Assembly (NCBI RefSeq): GCF_030709675.1
Contig: NZ_JAUZQD010000001.1
Coordinates: forward strand, 62,001-126,000
Length of the DNA: 64,000 nucleotides
Origin: Symbioplanes lichenis
Lineage (GTDB): Bacteria; Actinomycetota; Actinomycetes; Mycobacteriales; Micromonosporaceae
Reading direction: 5' to 3'
Part shown: positions 58,628 through 64,000 of the stretch, one piece after another
Layout: each line of letters starts with the position of its first letter
Numbering within the stretch: position 1 is the first letter of the stretch
The notes under the pieces: model-generated
Databases searched by the model: none
What the model was told of the DNA's origin: nothing
Seen by the model: the letters and a program-made list of their open reading frames with translations, nothing else
Made by a program: the position numbers and the translations under genes

Positions 58628-60253
58628 CTAGTAACGGAACTTGTGCCGGGCGCTGCGCCGGTTGACGCGGGCCGGTTGCTGATCGAGGGTGTCGCGCCGG
58701 GGCCGCTGCTCGCCGGGCTCACGGCCCCGGGTGAAATTTCGCATGGTCACCACGAAGCCCTGGACCAGGCGATCCGCGCGCAGGTCGCGATAGGTGGCCT
58801 CGATCGGCACCTGGCTGCCGTCGGCCCGCACGAGCGAGCAGAAGACCACGCCGTCGCCGGAGCCCTGGAAGGCCTGGCGCAGCTGGTTGCGGTCGTCCGG
58901 GTGCACCAGGTCGCCCAGGGTCGCCAGCGGCGGCAGGTCGCCGGCACCCAGCAGCTCGCGCAGCGAGGGGCTGGCGTAGCGGATGCGCTGGTCCTCGTCG
59001 ATCACCACCATGATGTCCGTGCTGTTGCTGATCACCGCGCGCAGATAGAGGTCGCTGTCGCGGCGGCCGACCGCCTCCACCAGGGCGATGCGGTCCAGCG
59101 CGAGCGCCGCCTGACCGGCCAGCACCTCGAGGGTGTCGCGCGTGGCGGTGAGGGTGTCGCGGCGGCCCACCAGGATCAGCGCGCCGCCGCTGGGCCGGGC
59201 GACGGCGAGCGGTTCCAGCCACAGCGGGCAGACCAGCGTGGGGTAGTCGTGGTCCGAGTCCTCGGTCCACCAGCTGCGGCGCGGTGAGCCGGGCGCCGCC
59301 TCGGGCGCGGGCCGGCGGTCGTCGGTCGCGAAGACGGTGCTGCGGACGGCGCTCGGCGGCATGAGCTGGGCGACCGCGGCCCGGACGGCCTGGTCCACGG
59401 CCGGCGGGTCGGCCGCGGCGACCAGCGCGGCGCTCGCCTGCCGCAGGGCGCGTTCCCGGGCGAGGGCCCGGGCGTTGAGGGTCACCGAGTCGGTCAGCCG
59501 CGTGATCGCCAGGAGCAGGGTGACGGCACCGGCCACGGCGATCACCACACCGTCGCCGACCGTGCCGTTGAGCGCCTCGATCAGCAGCACGACCGGCGGG
59601 GTGGCGGCGGAGATGCCCAGCAGGGCCGCCCAGCGCCCGCGCCACGGGCCCGGGCGCGGCACCGCGGGCTCGGTCAGCCGGACCATCGACGGGTGCAGCG
59701 CGGCGGCGCCCCAGGCCAGATAGAGCACCACGAACCCGGTCTCGCTCAGCCGGCCCGGCCACAGCGGCTGCACGATGTCGCTGACCAGGACCCCCGTCGC
59801 GCCGACGACCAGCAGCACGGCCGAGAGGTTGCGGCCCACGGCGACCAGCAGGCGGGCGACGACGGCGAGCAGCAGCAGGGCCCCGATGACGTACGCCCCG
59901 GAGACGTCCCCGATCCGGCCGGCGTCCCCGACGACGAACACCCAGACCACCAGCAGCGTCGAGCACGCCAGCGCGAGCAGGTCGATGAGCCGGGCCCGGT
60001 CGACCAAGATCGCCCCGGCCCGGGTCAGCCGCAGCAGACTCCAGGCGACCAGCACGAACATGACGTAGAAGCAGACGTCCGCCGCCCCGGTCCGGCCGAG
60101 CGCGGTCAGCACGTCGCCGGCCGTGCTCGCCAGGATCGCCCCGGCGAGCAGCAGCCACGGTCCGATCCGGGCGGGCCGGTGCCGGCGCACACCGTAGACC
60201 ATGGCGGCGGCGCTGCCACCGCCGAGCACCAACCATTCCAAGGCCCTCAGCAC
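58628..60253 (-). CDS. Membrane sensor with GAF and PAS, output domain lost
   Basis: A 541-aa protein with about eight N-terminal helices (MASE-like, residues 1-245), a GAF-like domain (about 265-390, starting RERALRQASAALVAAADP), and a PAS domain (about 400-505: VISNSTDIMVVIDEDQRIRYASPSLRELLG). It then ends after VVTMRNFTRGREPGEQRPRR... where family members continue with a GGDEF/EAL or kinase output. The last 30 residues look like read-through into foreign sequence. It is likely truncated (see neighbouring remnant) and may be a pseudogene or a sensor without output. ATG 60251-60253. Confidence 0.82.
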   Translation of the reverse strand: MLRALEWLVLGGGSAAAMVYGVRRHRPARIGPWLLLAGAILASTAGDVLTALGRTGAADVCFYVMFVLVAWSLLRLTRAGAILVDRARLIDLLALACSTLLVVWVFVVGDAGRIGDVSGAYVIGALLLLAVVARLLVAVGRNLSAVLLVVGATGVLVSDIVQPLWPGRLSETGFVVLYLAWGAAALHPSMVRLTEPAVPRPGPWRGRWAALLGISAATPPVVLLIEALNGTVGDGVVIAVAGAVTLLLAITRLTDSVTLNARALARERALRQASAALVAAADPPAVDQAVRAAVAQLMPPSAVRSTVFATDDRRPAPEAAPGSPRRSWWTEDSDHDYPTLVCPLWLEPLAVARPSGGALILVGRRDTLTATRDTLEVLAGQAALALDRIALVEAVGRRDSDLYLRAVISNSTDIMVVIDEDQRIRYASPSLRELLGAGDLPPLATLGDLVHPDDRNQLRQAFQGSGDGVVFCSLVRADGSQVPIEATYRDLRADRLVQGFVVTMRNFTRGREPGEQRPRRDTLDQQPARVNRRSARHKFRY

Positions 60254-60339
60254 GCCCTACTAGTACCAGCGGGGTTGCGGTGTGTCCATGTCGCTATATA
60301 CGTAGCGCTACCCTTTGCGCCATTTCTCCCGCCGGGTGT

Positions 60340-60442
60340 GCCCCGAGCGGTCTTGGTGCAGGACAGCCCGGACGGCGGCGGCAGCGGGGCCGGGACGGCA
60401 GCGGCCGGGCTCGTAGCCACGGTCGCCTCATGGTTCCCGTAC
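60340..60442 (-). repeat. 103-bp repeat, copy A (inverted relative to copy B)
   Basis: The minus-strand sequence of 60442-60340 matches 63583-63685 over 103 bp with 7 mismatches and no gaps. It starts GTACGGGAACCATGA and lies 8 nt after the stop of the serine hydrolase gene, in the same orientation as that gene. The rest of the 60254-60450 gap shows only AT-rich promoter-like sequence near 60280-60320. Confidence 0.95.
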
Positions 60443-60450
60443 TCAGAGAA

Positions 60451-61383
60451 TCAGTACTTGAGGTAGGTGCGGGTCAGCTTGGCGACCTTCTCGACCAGCT
60501 TGATGCCGCTGTCCATCGACTGGTTGTTGTGCGACAGGACGGCGATCGAGACGTTGGTGTCGTCGTCGCCGGTGATGCGGCCGACCGTGTTGATGATCCA
60601 GAGGTTGTTGTCGGTCGAGCGGGAGAGCCAGCCGTTCTTGACGGTGGTGGTCTCGCCGGTCTTGCCGGCGGCGGGGACGCCCCAGGTCTGCGTGTCGTCG
60701 ACCGAGTTCATGAGGCCGAAGGCGGTCTTGCGCGACGCGGCGTCGAGCGGGCCCTTGGTGTCGACCAGCTCGCCGAGCAGCTTGACCTGGTCGTTGACCG
60801 TGGTCTTGGTCAGGCCCCACGAGCTGCTGACCGTGGTCTGGGTGAGGCCCAGCTTCTTGTTGCACGCACTGATCGCGGTGCGGCCGCCCAGGTGGGAGAA
60901 GAGCGACGTGGTGGCGTTGTTGTCGCTGAGCCGGATCATGGGCTTGGCCAGGGCCATCTCGCCGGAGGTGGGGTCGCGGTCCTTCTCCTGGGCCTCGAGG
61001 AGCATGCACGCCATGACCTGCACCTTGACGATGCTCGCGGTCTCGTATTTCTCGGTGCCGCGGTAGGCGTACCTGGCGCCGGTGGTCTTGTCGAGCACGG
61101 CGACCGAGAACTCGGGGGACTCGGCGTCGAGCTTCTTGAGGGCCTTGTCGAGCGCCTTGACCTGCTTGGCGCGCGCGGCGGCGGCCAGCTCCTCGGGGGT
61201 CGGGCCGGTCGGCGAGGGGGACGCCGAGGGCGTGGGGCTGTCGTCACCCAGCGTGAGTGAGCTGGGCAGCAGCCCGCCGCCGGAGCCGCCACCGTCGCCG
61301 CGCAGGCCGAGGGCGATGAGAGATCCACCGCCCAGGATGACCACTGCAGCCACTACGAAAATCACGATTCGAGAACGCCGCAC
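60451..61383 (-). CDS. Class A beta-lactamase-like serine hydrolase, membrane anchored
   Basis: About 310 aa with an N-terminal anchor helix (RRSRIVIFVVAAVVILGGGSLIALG), a Gly/Ser/Pro linker and a beta-lactamase/transpeptidase-like domain. SxxK is TASIVK (Ser117, Lys120), SDN is 153-155, KTG is 241-243 (KTGE). All three penicillin-recognising motifs are present. The Glu166-type omega loop is not clear, so it may be a DD-peptidase-like or divergent enzyme, not a resistance lactamase. GTG 61381-61383 is preferred; the frame stays open to 61440. The 103-bp repeat starts right after the stop. Confidence 0.85.
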   Translation of the reverse strand: MRRSRIVIFVVAAVVILGGGSLIALGLRGDGGGSGGGLLPSSLTLGDDSPTPSASPSPTGPTPEELAAAARAKQVKALDKALKKLDAESPEFSVAVLDKTTGARYAYRGTEKYETASIVKVQVMACMLLEAQEKDRDPTSGEMALAKPMIRLSDNNATTSLFSHLGGRTAISACNKKLGLTQTTVSSSWGLTKTTVNDQVKLLGELVDTKGPLDAASRKTAFGLMNSVDDTQTWGVPAAGKTGETTTVKNGWLSRSTDNNLWIINTVGRITGDDDTNVSIAVLSHNNQSMDSGIKLVEKVAKLTRTYLKY

Positions 61384-61485
61384 CCGTGCATACTGCCCTC
61401 CCACCCCGGTGATGTTCAAACCCTCGCACGTTAGGCGCACCGGTCAACACGGTTAGTGATGGATGGGCCGGGGCACAATGGGGTC

Positions 61486-62211
61486 ATGGCGTTGCTTCCC
61501 ACCCCTGCCTCCCTGGTCCGGTTGACGCGTGACGCGGCAGGTCAGGCGGTGGAGGTCGCGGCCTCGGCGGCCACCGTGCCGGTGCGGATGCTGGGCCTGC
61601 TCGGCCAGGCCGAGCTCCTGGTGAGCCGGATCACCGTGCTGGCCGAGCGGGCCGAGAGCCTGATCGACCGGGTCGAGCGGGTGGCCGGCGAGGCCGAGAG
61701 CGCCGTGGCGAGCGCCCAGGCGATCATCTCCCGCGCCGATCAGGTCGCCACCGGCGCCGAGGCCATCGTGAGCCGGGTCGGCCGGGTGAGCGCCGACGCC
61801 GAGACCGCCGTGACCGACACGCGCGCGATCATCAGCCAGGCCGGCGGCGCGGTCGCGGAGACCAAGACCGTCATCGGCGCGGCCGGCGCGGCGGTGGGCG
61901 AGAGCCGGGAGCTGCTCGACGGCTACGCGCCGACGCTGCGCAAGGCGGCGCCCCTGCTGGCCCGGTTCATCGAGGACCTCACGCCGGAAGAGGTCACCGC
62001 GGCGATCCGGATGATCGACCAGCTGCCGCAGCTGCGCGAGCACCTGACCGACGACGTGCTGCCGCTGCTCAACAAGCTCGACCAGGTGGGCCCCGACCTG
62101 CACTCGCTGCTCGAGGTGACCAACGACCTGCACCTGGCGATCGTCGGCCTGCCCGGCCTCAAGATGCTGCGCCGGCGCGGCCAGGAGCGGGTCGACGCCG
62201 CCGAGGAGTAA
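61486..62211 (+). CDS. Coiled-coil (apolipoprotein-like) protein
   Basis: A 241-aa protein, mostly one long amphipathic helix array (VAASAATVPVRMLGLLGQAELLVSRITVLAERAESLIDRVERV..., SADAETAVTDTRAIISQ). Regular heptad/11-residue spacing of A, V, I, L resembles apolipoprotein/LEA-like or membrane-binding repeats. No signal peptide. The C-terminal third (LLDGYAPTLRKAAPLLARFIEDLTPEEVTAAIRMIDQLPQL) is a helical hairpin. I do not recognise a named domain. ATG 61486 (MALLPTPAS) with GGGG upstream. Divergent from the serine hydrolase gene. Confidence 0.8.
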   Translation: MALLPTPASLVRLTRDAAGQAVEVAASAATVPVRMLGLLGQAELLVSRITVLAERAESLIDRVERVAGEAESAVASAQAIISRADQVATGAEAIVSRVGRVSADAETAVTDTRAIISQAGGAVAETKTVIGAAGAAVGESRELLDGYAPTLRKAAPLLARFIEDLTPEEVTAAIRMIDQLPQLREHLTDDVLPLLNKLDQVGPDLHSLLEVTNDLHLAIVGLPGLKMLRRRGQERVDAAEE

Positions 62212-62250
62212 GCCTCTCAAGCTGCTCCAAATACGGCTAAATTGGTACGA

Positions 62251-63582
62251 GTGGCGGGAGAGCGGAACAGCGGGTGGTCGCGCCCCTGGGCGGCGTTCTT
62301 CTCGCTGATCATCATCCTGGGCGGCGTGGCGGTGTCGTTCGGCTTCGGCGTGCGGCTGCGCGGGGCCCTCGAGCGCAGCGCCCAGGCCCGCCTCGCCGCC
62401 TCGAGCGCCGCCGTGCAGACCACGGTCGTCAATGAGCTCGGCCGCTACTCCGACGCCGTGCGCCTGACCGCCGCCGCGCTCACCGCCCTGCCCGAGCCGA
62501 CGGCCGGCGCCTTCTCCAAGCTCGCCGCGGCGGTGGACGCGCAGGAGCTCACGGCCGTACGCGCGCTGTCGCTCGTCGTCCCCGACAGTCCGGGCCTGAC
62601 CACGCGCTGGCGGGCCCGCGGCGCCACGGGGTTCACCAAGCAGCCCGGGCCGGCCGGCCTGCGCGAACACCTCTATCCGGTCTTCACCGCGGGCCTCGCC
62701 GACCAGAAGGCCCCGCCCGTCGGCGCCGACCAGGGCGCCGCGCAGGCAGTCGTCGACGTGACGAAGGTCGCCGCGAAGGAGAAGACGATCGCCATCTCCG
62801 ACGCCTACGTCCGGCTGGACGGGACCGACAAGCAGCTGTCCTTCGACGTGGTCGCCCCGGTCACGGGCGCCGAGGGCTTCCTGGTGCTCAACGTGGCCGC
62901 CCGCGATCTCATCGCCACGGGCCTGTCGCTCGCCACGGCCGGCAACGACCTCGACGTCCAGCTGCTGACCCGCTCCGGCTCGGGCGAACTGGCCGAGGTG
63001 GCCGCGGTGGTGCGCAACGGCAACGCCGCGTTCCGCTACACGTCCAACTTCTCGGCCGGCGAGCGCCAATGGGTGCTCCGCAGCGGCGCGAGCTATCAGG
63101 CGCTGCTGCCGAACGCCGGGCGTACCGACATGGTCGTCGTCATCGCCGGCGCCACCCTGGCCACGATGTTCGGCATCCTCATGTACCTGCAGATGTCCGC
63201 CACCGCCCGCGCCGACCGCGAGATCGCCGCCGAGGTCGCCGAGCAGCTCGACCGCTCCCTCGGCGCCCAGCAGGCCCTGGTCGGCAGCTTCCTCACCCCG
63301 CCCGGCGCCGAGCCCCCGGAGATCGACCTGGCCGCGCTGGTGCGCGAGCTCTCGGACGTCACCCCCGGTGACCTGCCGCACGTCCGCGCCGACCCCGCGC
63401 CGCTGCGCCACCTGGTGGCGACGATGCTCTCGGCCGTACCCGGCGAGGACGCGACGGTCACGGCCACGACCGCCGAGGACGGCACGGTCCGGCTCACCGT
63501 CGCGAACGCCGAGACCACGATCACCGTGCCCCTCCAGCCCGCTGCCGTCGTTGAGGCCGTGGCCGGTCCTGCCGATTCATAG
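62251..63582 (+). CDS. CHASE-type sensor with degenerate kinase-like end
   Basis: About 443 aa. First helix (FFSLIIILGGVAVSFGFGV), an extracytoplasmic CHASE-like domain (about 40-285; ARLAASSAAVQTTVVNELGRYSDAVRLTAAAL, ATGFTKQPGP), second helix (MVVVIAGATLATMFGILMYLQM), then a cytoplasmic part IDLAALVRELSDVTPGDLPHVRADPAPLRHLVATMLSAVPG...VRLTVANAETTITVP. The last part follows the outline of a kinase HATPase (VRADPxxLRHLxxxxL, TVxxA) but lacks the N and G boxes. So it can sense, but probably does not phosphorylate. GTG 62251 (a TTG at 62242 is also possible). The 103-bp repeat follows its stop codon immediately. Confidence 0.75.
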   Translation: MAGERNSGWSRPWAAFFSLIIILGGVAVSFGFGVRLRGALERSAQARLAASSAAVQTTVVNELGRYSDAVRLTAAALTALPEPTAGAFSKLAAAVDAQELTAVRALSLVVPDSPGLTTRWRARGATGFTKQPGPAGLREHLYPVFTAGLADQKAPPVGADQGAAQAVVDVTKVAAKEKTIAISDAYVRLDGTDKQLSFDVVAPVTGAEGFLVLNVAARDLIATGLSLATAGNDLDVQLLTRSGSGELAEVAAVVRNGNAAFRYTSNFSAGERQWVLRSGASYQALLPNAGRTDMVVVIAGATLATMFGILMYLQMSATARADREIAAEVAEQLDRSLGAQQALVGSFLTPPGAEPPEIDLAALVRELSDVTPGDLPHVRADPAPLRHLVATMLSAVPGEDATVTATTAEDGTVRLTVANAETTITVPLQPAAVVEAVAGPADS

Positions 63583-63685
63583 GTACGGGAACCATGAAGT
63601 GACCGTGGCTACGGGCCCGGCCGCTGCCGTCCCGGCCCCGCTGCCGCCGCTGTCCGGGCTGTCCTGCACCAAGACGGCCCCGGGC
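63583..63685 (+). repeat. 103-bp repeat, copy B (inverted relative to copy A)
   Basis: Begins directly after the TAG stop of the CHASE gene at 63580-63582 and runs GTACGGGAACCATGA... to ...AAGACGGCCCCGGGC. It matches copy A (60442-60340) with 7 mismatches in 103 bp. The remainder of the gap to 63753 has nothing else recognisable. Confidence 0.95.
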
Positions 63686-63753
63686 GGCCTCGGGACAGTC
63701 CAGTGCCCACGAGCCCCCGCTTCCGCATACTTGCCGGACGACCGGGCCCGGCG

Positions 63754-64000
63754 TCAGGTCGCCGGAACGTCGTGAACTCGGCGCTCGGCCAGATCAGGCA
63801 GATGACGGGCCGCGCCGGCGAAGTCGTTGTCATCATGCAGAACGGTCAGGCCGCCGATGGCCGCGCAGGAGCAGAGCAGCAGATCAACGCAGGACAAGGC
63901 TCGGTGAGCCCCGGCGCGGAGCAGCCGATACTGAGCCGAACCAATCCACTGCCATGCGCTCTTCGGCACGGCGACGTCCGGATAGAGATCGGCGAACATC
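63754..64000 (-). CDS. PIN-domain protein, partial (5' end beyond window)
   Basis: The last 82 residues or so of a PIN domain: LSCVDLLLCSCAAIGGLTVLHDDNDFAGAARHLPDLAERRVHDVPA. The two Asp residues of the C-terminal PIN motif, DLL..., and HDDNDF are visible. VapC-type ribonuclease toxins are about 130-140 aa, so about 50-60 N-terminal residues with the first Asp of the active site lie beyond position 64000. An antitoxin gene would be expected just outside the window. Confidence 0.8.
   Translation of the reverse strand, partial: MFADLYPDVAVPKSAWQWIGSAQYRLLRAGAHRALSCVDLLLCSCAAIGGLTVLHDDNDFAGAARHLPDLAERRVHDVPAT

Noticed and set aside
60451..61383. Beta-lactamase resistance gene
   Set aside because: SxxK, SDN and KTG are present, but the omega-loop Glu is not clear and the protein is membrane anchored; a resistance role cannot be read from sequence.
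63583..63753. A small gene inside the 103-bp repeat or its flank
   Set aside because: The two copies differ by a stop after two codons in one frame and by unrelated tails in the other; no shared start, so a conserved protein is not supported.

Overview
The window is high-GC actinobacterial DNA, most likely from a Micromonosporaceae genome of the Actinoplanes type. Coding regions have strongly GC-biased third positions, GTG starts and 4-nt GTGA/ATGA overlaps are common, there is an SsgA-family sporulation/division regulator (42.5 kb), SigE-type ECF sigma factor, SALP, PAS/CHASE sensor and secreted plant-polysaccharide lyase genes are present. No IS element, prophage, CRISPR array, rRNA or large biosynthetic cluster was seen. 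One tRNA gene, tRNA-Val(CAC), is present at 41.5 kb.

Layout. 0.1-7.3 kb: a minus-strand ABC exporter operon (two ~1000-aa FtsX-like permeases, one ATPase) ending with an OsmC-family protein. 7.4-14.6 kb: a CorA-type channel, a PL7 alginate lyase, a LigB-type dioxygenase, an APH-fold kinase, an SDR, then a tightly coupled sigma factor / repeat membrane protein / amidoligase operon. 14.8-17.9 kb: a two-gene cassette of laxer codon usage (unknown 296-aa protein plus SF1 helicase) that looks like a defence-type module. 18-27.3 kb: secreted carbohydrate and protein degradation (PL4 and PL3 pectin lyases in an operon, M4 protease, NlpC/P60-like protein, GH92 mannosidase) with an SDR between. 27.4-34.8 kb: an orphan Phd antitoxin, an MFS transporter, a divergent cassette (membrane protein versus HTH-sensor plus glycosyltransferase-like protein), a GNAT and a secreted peptidase.

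35.1-41.3 kb is the most unusual region: one plus-strand operon of dynamin-like GTPase A, a GrpE-like coiled-coil protein, dynamin-like GTPase B with a glycine-zipper membrane segment, and an Hsp70 ATPase domain fused to four membrane helices and a NERD-like domain without the usual catalytic residues. It reads as a membrane-remodelling/chaperone machine. 41.5-50.1 kb: tRNA-Val, PGPGW protein, SsgB-like protein, AraC, Rrf2, small DUF4236 protein, a TPR/FN3 membrane protein, and a coupled DJ-1/GlxA pair, with several short tandem-repeat arrays in the gaps. 50.4-58.3 kb: TPR-GGDEF cyclase facing a four-gene lipid-related operon (DAG kinase-like, YihY, double PAP2, EEP phosphatase), then DUF1990, MBL hydrolase and DedA. 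58.3-64 kb: a LuxR-regulator remnant next to a truncated PAS sensor (probable deletion scar), a penicillin-recognising serine hydrolase, a coiled-coil protein, a CHASE sensor, and a partial PIN protein at the right edge. A 103-bp repeat occurs twice here in inverted orientation (60340-60442 and 63583-63685), each copy directly after a stop codon.

Reading was by eye from translations and bases; family names rest on motifs and remembered family patterns, not on database searches.
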